Shown here piece by piece: positions 1 through 6,112 of a stretch of DNA of 19,101 nt. The notes beneath the pieces are model-generated. The model made no database searches and was not told where the DNA came from. It saw only the letters and a program-made list of their open reading frames with translations. Position 1 is the stretch's first letter. Each line of letters begins with the position of its first letter. This DNA is from an uncultured Erysipelotrichaceae bacterium (GTDB lineage: Bacteria; Bacillota_I; Bacilli_A; RF39; UBA660), in NCBI GenBank assembly GCA_902803685.1, contig CADCQR010000025.1, forward strand, positions 1 to 19,101, in the 5' to 3' direction. The translations under genes and the position numbers were made by a program.

Positions 1-1
1 C

Positions 2-154
2 CTACGTAGTAATGATATAAATACACTTAGAGATTTATTATTTAAGTCAAAGAAACGATTAATGGTTGTCAGAAATATAGGAGAAAAGGGCATGAATAGT
101 ATCAGTTTGGTTCTAAATACGTTAATTCCGGAGCTTTATCCCCTTTGTTGTTAG
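2..154 (+). CDS. RNA polymerase alpha-CTD-like protein, C-terminal part (5' partial)
   Basis: This frame is open from the left edge to a TAG at 152-154. Its roughly 50 residues look like the helix-hairpin-helix core of an RNA polymerase alpha C-terminal domain: INTLRDLL, a spacer, then VRNIGEKGMNSI, which matches the family pattern I-TL-DLL...L--(I/V)RN-G-KS--EI. That domain binds DNA minor groove and activators. The protein is unlikely to be RpoA itself, because the reading continues into a coiled-coil segment and the next genes are unrelated to the ribosomal-protein operon. The frame ends in a short non-family tail (LYPLCC) just after a CCCC run at 140-143. The neighbouring frame carries on from there without a ribosome site, so this stop is probably the result of a frameshift. 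The domain call is by pattern only. Confidence 0.6.
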   Translation, partial: LRSNDINTLRDLLFKSKKRLMVVRNIGEKGMNSISLVLNTLIPELYPLCC

Positions 155-425
155 TGATACAGATGATTCTTCACACAATGCTCTTGCATTAAGTGAAAAT
201 CCTATGGATGATTTTTTGAGACATTCTGAAGAAAATGCCATTATACGTCAGTCTATTTTACGGAAACTCGATTTAGCAAGTCAGTTAGCTGCTGCTATGA
301 CAAGAAAAGAGCAACTATTAAAAGAAGAAGCTGAATGTGACAATGAAATCGAAAGATTGGTGGAACGTTTAAGTAATATGTATCCAGGAGTTGTATATGT
401 TAATAAAGGACAGAAAAGAAATTAA
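126..425 (+). CDS. Coiled-coil continuation of the alpha-CTD-like protein, out of frame (possible frameshift)
   Basis: This frame is open from just after a stop at 123-125 to the TAA at 423-425. The first ATG is at 204 (73 residues from there), but it has no Shine-Dalgarno sequence. Reading from the CCCC run at 140-143 joins the upstream protein smoothly: ...LIPELYP then FVVSDTDDSS. The downstream part is charged and helical, with heptad-like stretches around SQLAAAMTRKEQLLKEEA and NEIERLVERL, suggesting a coiled coil. I read it as the C-terminal half of the gene at 2-154, separated by one surplus base. The alternative is an independent, poorly translated ORF from ATG 204. No enzymatic motif is visible. 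Confidence 0.5.
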   Translation, partial: FRSFIPFVVSDTDDSSHNALALSENPMDDFLRHSEENAIIRQSILRKLDLASQLAAAMTRKEQLLKEEAECDNEIERLVERLSNMYPGVVYVNKGQKRN

Positions 426-576
426 AAAAAGTAGTGGAATAAATATAAGTGAAAAAGAACTACTGGAAGAAACGGCTAAAGTATTGAACGACATCGAATT
501 GATAAAAAAAAGAATAGCAATAAAAAAAGCTTATATAAAAGAAATTTATGAGAAATATTATGATATTAAATTGTAG
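397..576 (+). CDS. Small lysine-rich coiled-coil protein, unknown function
   Basis: This 59-residue ORF overlaps the end of the preceding frame by 29 bases. The ATG at 397 is chosen because AGGAG at 386-390 lies 6 bases upstream; the TTG at 391 would be too close to that site. The product is almost entirely helical and highly charged (runs such as EKELLEETAKVL and KKRIAIKKAYIKEIYEK), as expected of a coiled coil. It has no cysteine, no membrane segment and no recognised domain. The sigma4/alpha-CTD hybrid gene starts 14 bases after its stop, so the two are probably co-transcribed and may act together. I do not recognise the family. Confidence 0.6.
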   Translation: MLIKDRKEIKKSSGINISEKELLEETAKVLNDIELIKKRIAIKKAYIKEIYEKYYDIKL

Positions 577-590
577 ATGGAGTGATAAAA

Positions 591-1490
591 ATGTTTGATA
601 TTTATTTTGCAATAGATTATTTAAGACAATATAATAAGAGAAGAACTAATTCTGATGAGTATTACGAAGATGAAGCAATGATTGCGGTAGAATCTATAAT
701 AAATCAACCAACTTCTAAGTTCTCTGGCTTTTTAGATGAAAATGAGGTAGCAGTTTTAAGAGAACGCTTTGGATTTAACGATTTAAAAAGACCTATGACA
801 CTTGAAGAGATAGAAAAATTGCATAATTTGAGCGCAGGTGATGGTGCTAAGATAGAGGCTGCGGCATTAGAAAAAGTCAATAATAGGATTAAGCAATGTC
901 ATGATAGTTTAAAATTAGGTTATTTTGATATGTCTAATGAAGCAAAATATCTTGTTTTTACTGATGCAAAATTTAAGATGTTTGCCAGTTATTTTGATAT
1001 ACCCGAGGATACCGATAATAGATTGTTGGCAGAGATTAAGTCTGCTTCTAATACCTATTTAAGTCGTCATGTTACACCATATTTGGATTTAAATAGTTCT
1101 GTAGTAAATTTAGGACTAGGAGACCAATATCTTGAATCTTTAAGTAAGTGCTGCGTATATACTATAGGCGATATTGCATATAAGCCAGAATCTCAATTGC
1201 CTAGATGTTTTGGTTATGGTTGGTGGGATAAAGAGGTTTTTAAGCATGTTGATTCCCTTATCTATTCTCCAAAAGGTGACTATATGAAAAAAAGAAATCA
1301 GCTAGAAGATGATTACATTTCGCAGAATATAGCGAGATATAAAGAAGCATTACAAAAACAAATAAGTCTTTCTGCTATTGAATCACAGTTAACTGATGAG
1401 TTAAATACAATAGCGGAATCACTAAGAACTAGTCATAGAGGAAGAAAAGTACGTGCATTGTATGCGACAACACCAAAAAATGATGATTAA
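591..1490 (+). CDS. Sigma-region-4-like and alpha-CTD-like hybrid protein
   Basis: The 299-residue product starts at ATG 591, with GGAG at 579-582 eight bases upstream. An in-frame GTG at 582 has no ribosome site. Residues about 51-101 (AVLRERFGF, then MTLEEIEKL, then KIEAAALEKV) follow the sigma-70 region 4 pattern LR-RFGL-D---TLEEIG...RI--IE-KAL-KL, which is the helix-turn-helix that reads the -35 element. Residues about 170-223 (VVNLGLGDQYLESLSKCCVYTIGDI..., then a hydrophobic helix) resemble an RNA polymerase alpha C-terminal domain. Residues 236-282 look like a coiled coil. Sigma regions 2 and 3 are absent, so it cannot be a full sigma factor. It is more likely a DNA-binding accessory factor touching polymerase or promoters; that role is inference. 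It sits downstream of another alpha-CTD-like gene. Confidence 0.6.
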   Translation: MFDIYFAIDYLRQYNKRRTNSDEYYEDEAMIAVESIINQPTSKFSGFLDENEVAVLRERFGFNDLKRPMTLEEIEKLHNLSAGDGAKIEAAALEKVNNRIKQCHDSLKLGYFDMSNEAKYLVFTDAKFKMFASYFDIPEDTDNRLLAEIKSASNTYLSRHVTPYLDLNSSVVNLGLGDQYLESLSKCCVYTIGDIAYKPESQLPRCFGYGWWDKEVFKHVDSLIYSPKGDYMKKRNQLEDDYISQNIARYKEALQKQISLSAIESQLTDELNTIAESLRTSHRGRKVRALYATTPKNDD

Positions 1491-1528
1491 AATACCGCTT
1501 TTTTAAGTATTCTTTGGGGGTGAGTTAT

Positions 1529-2152
1529 GTGAACTATAATTTAAAAATGGAAGAGATGATTGAAAATATTCCCGCTGGGACTTCACTATTGTTACACGCT
1601 TGTTGTGCACCATGTTCATCTGCGTGTTTAGAACGATTAGCGAATCATTTTAAAGTTACAATCTATTTTTATAATCCTAATATTACAGAAGAAACTGAAT
1701 ATAATAAGCGTATTAATGAAGTAAAAAGATTCGTTAAAGAATTTAATACTACATATAGTATTGATGTAATTGATGGAAAATTTAATCCAGATAAGTTTTT
1801 TGCAATGAGTAAGGGGCTGGAAAATGAACCAGAACGTGGGATTAGATGCTATAAATGTTATAAGTTAAGGCTTGAAGGGACTGCTATATTGGCAAGTAAG
1901 CTGGATTTTGACTATTTTACAACTACTTTATCTTTATCACCATATAAGAATTCTGAATGGATAAATGAAATTGGTAGTGAATTAGACAACAAATATGAGT
2001 CGACATTTTTGTATTCTGACTTTAAGAAGAAAAATGGATATAAGCGGAGTATAGAGCTTTCTAAAGAGTATAATCTATATAGACAAGATTATTGCGGTTG
2101 TATATATTCAAAAAGAGATAGATTAAAATGTAAAATCAATAAAAAAAGCTAA
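1529..2152 (+). CDS. queH: Epoxyqueuosine reductase QueH
   Basis: QueH (formerly DUF208) reduces epoxyqueuosine to queuosine in tRNA, the last step of queuosine synthesis, and replaces the cobalamin-dependent QueG. The 207-residue product has the family N-terminus LLLHACCAPCSSACLERL (Cys25, Cys26), an RCYKCYKLRLE block (Cys107, Cys110) and the C-terminal DYCGC pair (Cys189, Cys191). These cysteines carry the iron-sulfur and catalytic metal sites. The GTG at 1529 is chosen because GGGGGTGA at 1516-1523 matches the Shine-Dalgarno consensus at good spacing; the upstream TTG (1514) and GTG (1520) overlap that site. It follows the sigma4/alpha-CTD gene by 38 bases. No other queuosine gene lies in the window, so the precursor is made elsewhere or salvaged. 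Confidence 0.9.
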   Translation: MNYNLKMEEMIENIPAGTSLLLHACCAPCSSACLERLANHFKVTIYFYNPNITEETEYNKRINEVKRFVKEFNTTYSIDVIDGKFNPDKFFAMSKGLENEPERGIRCYKCYKLRLEGTAILASKLDFDYFTTTLSLSPYKNSEWINEIGSELDNKYESTFLYSDFKKKNGYKRSIELSKEYNLYRQDYCGCIYSKRDRLKCKINKKS

Positions 2153-2293
2153 CTAAATATTTACTAATAAAGGTAATTTGTGTTATTATTATTTTTGTAA
2201 AGGGTACTTTACTGGATTTTTATGACTATATTTCCTCTTTATTTATTGGAATTATATTACTCACTAAGAGTCCAATTCTATAAGGAGGTAAAC

Positions 2294-2470
2294 ATGGAAT
2301 TTCAAGATAAGACACTTACTTGCAAAGATTGTGGTAACGAATTTGTATTTACTGCTGGTGAACAAGCATTCTTTAAAGAAAAAGGTTTAGATAATGAGCC
2401 AAAGAGATGTAAAGAGTGTAGAGATAAAAGAAAAGCAGAAAAAGCAGAACATTCAAATGAAAATAAGTAG
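2294..2470 (+). CDS. Small zinc-ribbon protein
   Basis: The 58-residue product starts at ATG 2294 behind an excellent AAGGAGGT (2282-2289). An in-frame ATG at 2222 has no ribosome site and would add an unrelated hydrophobic stretch, so it is rejected. The sequence LTCKDCGNEFVFTAGEQAFF...PKRCKECR has two CxxC pairs (Cys10/13 and Cys39/42) about 25 residues apart. This matches the widespread 'probable zinc-ribbon domain' proteins of Firmicutes (the PF13451-type family), whose function is not established. The tail is very charged (RKAEKAEH). It stands alone with a long 5' region and ends directly in a bidirectional terminator. Confidence 0.85.
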   Translation: MEFQDKTLTCKDCGNEFVFTAGEQAFFKEKGLDNEPKRCKECRDKRKAEKAEHSNENK

Positions 2471-2509
2471 AAAATAAAAGATACATCATTTAATTGTATC
2501 TTTTATTTT
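2471..2509. terminator. Bidirectional terminator between the zinc-ribbon and LOG-family genes
   Basis: The arms AAAATAAAAGATACA (2471-2485) and TGTATCTTTTATTTT (2495-2509) form a perfect 15-bp stem with a 9-base loop. A-rich and T-rich flanks let it work in both directions. The right arm lies inside the last codons of the minus-strand LOG-family gene, which ends at 2486. Confidence 0.85.
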
Positions 2510-3019
2510 TTGCATTACTATGTCTAAATCATCTGATATATAAAAGTAATCAGTAATACTATTTGAATTAAATTTGTTAGTAATGCAATCATTTATTATT
2601 TCAATAACTTTGTCATAATAGTGATTGTAATTATATATAATCATTGGTTTGGGATTATCTATACTTCTGTTTTCTTCTATTATTCCAAATATTTCTGCTA
2701 AAGAGCCAGTACCTCCTGGGAGTACTAGGATAACATCTGATTCTTTATACATTTCTTTTGTTCTATCAAATGATGTTTCTAAAATATATTCCTTGGTACT
2801 ATTTATATCTTTTAGCATTGAGACATATTTTTCTACTGTGTACGAATAAACTTTATCGAAATACCTTGTACATCTACCCATCATACCAGTATTTGCAGCT
2901 CCAAATACTAACTCTATATCTTTTTTTAATTCTATTATTCGTTCACATACAGTATCAGACAATTTTAGGTATTCCTCAGCTATTTCATCTCTAGAAGATG
3001 ACGTTATTAATATTTTCAT
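2486..3019 (-). CDS. LOG-family (SLOG/TIGR00730-like) protein
   Basis: The 177-residue product has a Rossmann-like N-terminus (MKILITSSS), an FGAANTGMMG nucleotide-binding loop near residue 40, and the LOG signature PGGTGSLAE at 101-109 (family PGGxGTxxE). Relatives hydrolyse nucleoside 5'-monophosphates, as in the cytokinin-activating LOG enzymes, and bacterial members act as purine-nucleotide ribohydrolases or nucleotide-binding proteins. The substrate cannot be told from sequence. The ATG at 3019 is preceded by GGGTGAT; an ATG 18 bases further upstream would place that site inside the gene. It is divergent from murC and convergent with the zinc-ribbon gene. The stop codon is TGA. A TATAAT lies about 20 bases upstream on this strand. 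Confidence 0.8.
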   Translation of the reverse strand: MKILITSSSRDEIAEEYLKLSDTVCERIIELKKDIELVFGAANTGMMGRCTRYFDKVYSYTVEKYVSMLKDINSTKEYILETSFDRTKEMYKESDVILVLPGGTGSLAEIFGIIEENRSIDNPKPMIIYNYNHYYDKVIEIINDCITNKFNSNSITDYFYISDDLDIVMQKIKDTIK

Positions 3020-3086
3020 AATTATCACCCAATACAATTATAACATTTATTTCATGTAAATAGATGTAAAATGAATATTTTTAAAC

Positions 3087-3115
3087 TTTACTGGATATAA
3101 CGCATAATTTATAAT
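3087..3115 (+). promoter_or_regulatory. Promoter of murC
   Basis: A -35 box TTTACT (3087-3092) and a perfect TATAAT (3110-3115) are separated by exactly 17 bases, 22 bases upstream of the murC start codon. The -35 region shares the 12-mer ACTTTACTGGAT (3085-3096) with 2206-2217 upstream of the zinc-ribbon gene. Confidence 0.75.
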
Positions 3116-3137
3116 ATGCATAGGAAGGTGTGTTAGA

Positions 3138-4445
3138 ATGAAGTATTATTGTATTGGAATAAAAGGTGCAGGGATGTCTACGCTTGCTCAAATATTATAT
3201 GACCTTGGTAATACTGTGGTTGGGTACGACGATGCCAAAGGGCACAAATTTACCCAAGAAGGTTTAGAGCAAAGAAATATCCCTATCTATTATGATCAAT
3301 CATATAACTTTGATAAAGATACTATCGCTACTTATAGTGTAGCATTTTCTCAAGACCATCCAGAGATTAAAAGAGTCAAAGAAGCTGGAATTACCATAAA
3401 AAAGTATAATGAAATTATTGGTGATATAATCGATAGATTTAAGAGCATTGGTGTAGCTGGAGCACATGGAAAAACATCAACATCTGCAATGATTAAACAT
3501 ATTCTAGAAAAGACAGTGGGTTGTAATTATTTTATTGGTGCTGGTGATGGCAATGTTTCGAACGATAGTGATTATTTTGTAGTAGAATCTGACGAGTTCA
3601 ACAGGCATTTTACAGCTTATCATCCTAAATATTCTATAATTACTAATATTGAAGAAGAACACATGGAAATATATAAAGATATTAATGATATTATTAATAC
3701 TTTTGAAATTTTTGCTAATCAAACAGAAGAATTGATTATTGCTAATGGAGACAATGAAAATATAAGAAAGATTAATTTCAAAACTCCAGTTTACTTCTTT
3801 GGGTTTAACGATAATAATGACATAGTAATTAAAAATGTTACATTATTAGAGACGGGTTCAAAGTTTGATTTATATTTTAAAGGAGATTTGGTCGATAGTT
3901 TTGAAATACCTTTATTTGGTCAGCATATGGTTATGAATGCAGCTGCTGCTATTATGATGTGTAAATATATAGGTATTAGCGTTTCAGATATAAAAGATGC
4001 TATGCAGACGTTTCAAAATGCAAAAAGAAGATTTGCTATTAGTATAGTAAATAATAGTATTATTGTGGATGACTATGCCCATCATCCTACAGAAATAAAA
4101 GTCACTTTGCTTGGAGTAAAACAGAAGTATCCTAATAAAAGATTAGTAGTAGTTTTTGTTCCAAACACTTATTCTAGAACCAAAGACTTTACGGATGAAT
4201 TTGTCGATGCCTTAAGCATTGCTGATAAGACATATTTAACGGAAATAGATTGTAATAGGGAAGATCCAAGAGATTATCCTGGAATTACTTCTAGGACTAT
4301 AACCGATAGAATTCCTGGTGCTGAGATTATATCTATTCCAACTATTGATATGTTAAAAGACGAAAAAGATTCGGTAGTTTGTTTCATGGGATGTGCCTAT
4401 GTTGATGGTATTTTAAATGCATATAAGGATTTTTTAAAAAAATAG
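3138..4445 (+). CDS. murC: UDP-N-acetylmuramate--L-alanine ligase MurC
   Basis: MurC adds L-alanine to UDP-N-acetylmuramic acid using ATP in the cytoplasm, the first peptide step of peptidoglycan precursor synthesis. The 435-residue product is of normal length for the family. It has the N-terminal UDP-binding loop GIKGAGMSTLA (residues 7-17), the Mur-ligase ATP loop GVAGAHGKTST (105-115), NIEEEHME in the central domain, and a C-terminal domain with the DDYAHHPTEI motif typical of MurC. The ribosome site AGGAAGGTG precedes the ATG. The gene is monocistronic, with its own promoter (3087-3115) and terminator (4436-4467), and lies apart from other mur genes. Its presence shows a walled cell and argues against a Mollicute. 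Confidence 0.95.
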   Translation: MKYYCIGIKGAGMSTLAQILYDLGNTVVGYDDAKGHKFTQEGLEQRNIPIYYDQSYNFDKDTIATYSVAFSQDHPEIKRVKEAGITIKKYNEIIGDIIDRFKSIGVAGAHGKTSTSAMIKHILEKTVGCNYFIGAGDGNVSNDSDYFVVESDEFNRHFTAYHPKYSIITNIEEEHMEIYKDINDIINTFEIFANQTEELIIANGDNENIRKINFKTPVYFFGFNDNNDIVIKNVTLLETGSKFDLYFKGDLVDSFEIPLFGQHMVMNAAAAIMMCKYIGISVSDIKDAMQTFQNAKRRFAISIVNNSIIVDDYAHHPTEIKVTLLGVKQKYPNKRLVVVFVPNTYSRTKDFTDEFVDALSIADKTYLTEIDCNREDPRDYPGITSRTITDRIPGAEIISIPTIDMLKDEKDSVVCFMGCAYVDGILNAYKDFLKK

Positions 4446-4467
4446 TTGCAAAAAAACTATTTTTTTT
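4436..4467 (+). terminator. Terminator after murC
   Basis: The arms AAAAAAATAGTT (4436-4447) and AACTATTTTTTT (4455-4466) pair around a 7-base loop and run into a T tract. The left arm begins inside the last murC codons. Confidence 0.8.
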
Positions 4468-4486
4468 GTACAATTATGATGTATAT

Positions 4487-4563
4487 GGCCTGTTGGTGAA
4501 GAGGCTTAACACATTACCCTCTCAAGGTAACATTCACGGATTCGAATTCCGTACAGGCTACCA
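4487..4563 (+). tRNA. tRNA-Glu (anticodon CUC)
   Basis: A complete cloverleaf can be drawn. The acceptor arms GGCCTGT and ACAGGCT pair, with G-U at the first position. The anticodon stem TTACC/GGTAA (4514-4518 and 4526-4530) holds the 7-base loop CTCTCAA. The T arm is ACGGA-TTCGAAT-TCCGT, and CCA is encoded at 4561-4563. The anticodon at 4521-4523 is CTC, which reads GAG glutamate codons. The 5' half resembles bacterial tRNA-Glu genes. It stands alone between the murC terminator and its own terminator, with a -10-like TATGAT at 4475-4480. Confidence 0.93.
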
Positions 4564-4574
4564 TAATGTTAATT

Positions 4575-4598
4575 ACCCTTACTTAAGGGTTTTCTTTT
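4575..4598 (+). terminator. Terminator after tRNA-Glu
   Basis: ACCCTT (4575-4580) pairs with AAGGGT (4585-4590) around a 4-base loop, followed by TTTCTTTT. Confidence 0.75.
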
Positions 4599-4607
4599 GC
4601 TTAAATT

Positions 4608-4637
4608 TTGATATATATTTAATATCTATCATATAAT
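4608..4637 (+). promoter_or_regulatory. Promoter of the small three-TM protein gene
   Basis: TTGATA (4608-4613) and TATAAT (4632-4637) are separated by 18 bases, just downstream of the tRNA terminator and 45 bases before the chosen start codon. Confidence 0.6.
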
Positions 4638-4682
4638 CTATTAGGACTAAATCATATATGTACTATGATTTACAGGGATGAT

Positions 4683-5048
4683 ATGACAGGAAATTTAAAT
4701 AAAGATATTGAACAGTTAAATTTTGAAGATTTTCTATTTTTAGTCTTTGCTTTTGTATCATTTATGAATATTAGTGGTAATTCTTTGATTAAAGAATATA
4801 TTAATAAGAAAGATAATTACTATATGGATTCTGCTAATAAAATATTTGAATTTACTTTAAATGTGACTCTTATTATATATATTTATTTTTTAATAAGAAA
4901 TTATAACTCTTATGTTAGTGTTAGTGAAGAAAAAAGAACTTTGTATTTGACAAAACTATTAGGAAGCTGTTTCTTAATAACAGGTGTTCTATTATTATTG
5001 TATTTTCAAACAAATCAAAAAAGTTTTGTTGGTTCACCGGCAGTTTAG
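4683..5048 (+). CDS. Small three-transmembrane protein, unknown function
   Basis: The 121-residue product from ATG 4683 is preceded by AGGGATGAT. An in-frame ATG at 4665 would add six residues but has no ribosome site. Three hydrophobic segments stand out: about residues 15-33 (FLFLVFAFVSFMNI), 54-72 (LNVTLIIYIYFLI) and 91-109 (LLGSCFLITGVLLLLYF). Short polar loops separate them, and the N-terminus MTGNLNKDIEQ is polar. I recognise no catalytic motif or named family. The gene has its own promoter at 4608-4637. It ends 76 bases before thymidine kinase, with only a weak hairpin between them, so read-through is possible. Confidence 0.7.
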   Translation: MTGNLNKDIEQLNFEDFLFLVFAFVSFMNISGNSLIKEYINKKDNYYMDSANKIFEFTLNVTLIIYIYFLIRNYNSYVSVSEEKRTLYLTKLLGSCFLITGVLLLLYFQTNQKSFVGSPAV

Positions 5049-5052
5049 GTTT

Positions 5053-5071
5053 ACATTGATTAATGTTTTTT
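5053..5071 (+). terminator. Weak possible terminator before thymidine kinase
   Basis: ACATT (5053-5057) pairs with AATGT (5062-5066) around a 4-base loop, followed by a short T run. The five A/T-rich pairs make this weak, so partial read-through into the kinase gene is likely. Confidence 0.35.
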
Positions 5072-5124
5072 ATTGCCTTTTTAATATTTGTTTGCTAGTC
5101 TTTAATATGAGGTAGGAGGTAATT

Positions 5125-5730
5125 ATGGGAAGTTTAAAGTTTGTTTATGGAGCAATGGGATGTGGTAAGAGCATTGATTTGCTTATGAGTGTATTTAAAA
5201 AAGAGGATAAAGGGAAAAAAGTTATTGTTACTAAGCCGAGTACAGATACAAAGGCTGGTAATAAAATACAATCTCGTCTGGGAAATTTAGAAAGAACTGT
5301 CGATTTACTGATCACCCCTGATGGCTCTTATAAAGATCACTGGCGCGAATGGATTGAAGACGGTGTTGAATATATTTTTGTTGATGAGTCACAGTTGCTT
5401 ACTGCAGAACAAGTACAAGAATTGCGCGATACCGCTAATTTCATGGATGTTGATGTTATCTGTTACGGATTAAAGACCAACTTTCGTGGAGAACTTTTTG
5501 AAGCTAGTAAAAAATTAGTTGAGGTTTCTGATTGCATGGAGGAACTATCATCAGTGTTATGTGAATGTGGGGATAATAAAGCTATATTTAATGCCAGATT
5601 TGTTAATGGAATATTTGCAACAGTTGGAGATGATATATTTATTGATGGCAGTGACGCTTCTGTTGAATATAGAGCTTTATGCCCAAAGTGTTTTAGCTTA
5701 TATCTAAAAGGTAAAAAAAATCGTGGGTAA
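5125..5730 (+). CDS. tdk: Thymidine kinase
   Basis: Type II thymidine kinase phosphorylates thymidine to dTMP with ATP, in nucleotide salvage. The 201-residue product has the P-loop GAMGCGKS (residues 9-16), the metal-binding FVDESQLL (85-92), YGLKTNFRGELFE (114-126) and a zinc site made of Cys146-x-Cys148 and CPKC (Cys186, Cys189). The length is normal. The P-loop differs from the commoner GPMFSGKS or GAMNSGKT forms but keeps the essential GKS. The start follows TAGGAGGT. The small acetyltransferase gene overlaps its end by 8 bases, so the two are translationally linked. With DeoB at the right end of the window, it fits active deoxynucleoside salvage. Confidence 0.93.
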   Translation: MGSLKFVYGAMGCGKSIDLLMSVFKKEDKGKKVIVTKPSTDTKAGNKIQSRLGNLERTVDLLITPDGSYKDHWREWIEDGVEYIFVDESQLLTAEQVQELRDTANFMDVDVICYGLKTNFRGELFEASKKLVEVSDCMEELSSVLCECGDNKAIFNARFVNGIFATVGDDIFIDGSDASVEYRALCPKCFSLYLKGKKNRG

Positions 5731-5980
5731 TGAGTTAAAGATTGCTGACAATATGATATATATAGAAGAGGGTTCTAATATTTTAGCAATGGTTGAATTT
5801 AAAAAAATCAGCCCAACTGAATATGATATATATCACACTTTTGTTGATGAAAAATTAAGAGGGCAGGGTATTGCTTCAACATTAGTCGGTAAAGCTGTAA
5901 AAGAAATAAGTTCTCGAGGATATAAAGTCCAAGCTTCATGTTCATATGCAAATGCTTGGTTAAAGAAAAGAAATATTTAG
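5723..5980 (+). CDS. Small GNAT-type N-acetyltransferase
   Basis: The 85-residue product resembles the short YjdJ-like GNAT proteins (PF14542-type). It has a beta strand region EYDIYHTFVDEKLRGQGIASTLV, in which RGQGIA is the acetyl-CoA pyrophosphate-binding loop (family RGxGIA), then KAVKEISSRGYKVQASCSYANAWL, ending in the family's typical short C-terminus. The substrate is unknown for most members. The GTG at 5723 overlaps the end of the thymidine kinase gene by 8 bases and has AAAGGT about 10 bases upstream; the ATG at 5753 lacks any site. It is probably expressed from the kinase transcript. Confidence 0.8.
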   Translation: MGNELKIADNMIYIEEGSNILAMVEFKKISPTEYDIYHTFVDEKLRGQGIASTLVGKAVKEISSRGYKVQASCSYANAWLKKRNI

Positions 5981-5992
5981 TGTCATATTAAT

Positions 5993-6022
5993 TTGACAAT
6001 TTTTAAATTTTAATGTTATTAT
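5993..6022 (+). promoter_or_regulatory. Promoter of the leu leader and leuA
   Basis: A perfect -35 TTGACA (5993-5998) and TATTAT (6017-6022) are separated by 18 bases, so transcription should start near 6029. A short inverted repeat TGTCA (5981-5985) and TGACA (5994-5998) overlaps the -35 box and might be an operator. Confidence 0.7.
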
Positions 6023-6047
6023 TTTATTAACTTAAGAGGAGGCTAAT

Positions 6048-6110
6048 ATGTTTAATCTTTGTATAAACAATTTATTTTTAGCTATGTTACTCTTATCTCT
6101 ATTATTATAA
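6048..6110 (+). CDS. leuL: Leucine-rich leader peptide of leuA
   Basis: This 20-residue ORF starts at ATG 6048 with AGGAGG at 6037-6042, five bases upstream. Nine of its 20 residues are leucine, concentrated at the end: LLLSLLL just before the TAA at 6108-6110. Leucine is encoded mainly by TTA, with CTC, CTA and CTT also used. It lies between a strong promoter and alternative hairpins ahead of the 2-isopropylmalate synthase gene, the first enzyme of leucine synthesis. This matches leader peptides of ribosome-mediated attenuators. When charged tRNA-Leu is scarce the ribosome should pause in the leucine run; otherwise it reaches the stop and covers the next RNA segment. The peptide itself probably has no other role. 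Confidence 0.85.
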   Translation: MFNLCINNLFLAMLLLSLLL

Positions 6111-6112
6111 TT

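Noticed and set aside
1491..1512. Stem AATAC/GTATT before queH as a terminator or riboswitch
   Set aside because: Only five weak pairs with an 11-base loop and no T run after it. The 38-base gap is too short for a preQ1 riboswitch plus ribosome site.
2222..2293. N-terminal extension of the zinc-ribbon protein from ATG 2222
   Set aside because: No ribosome site precedes it, and it would place the perfect AAGGAGGT at 2282 inside the gene. The family starts at the later methionine.
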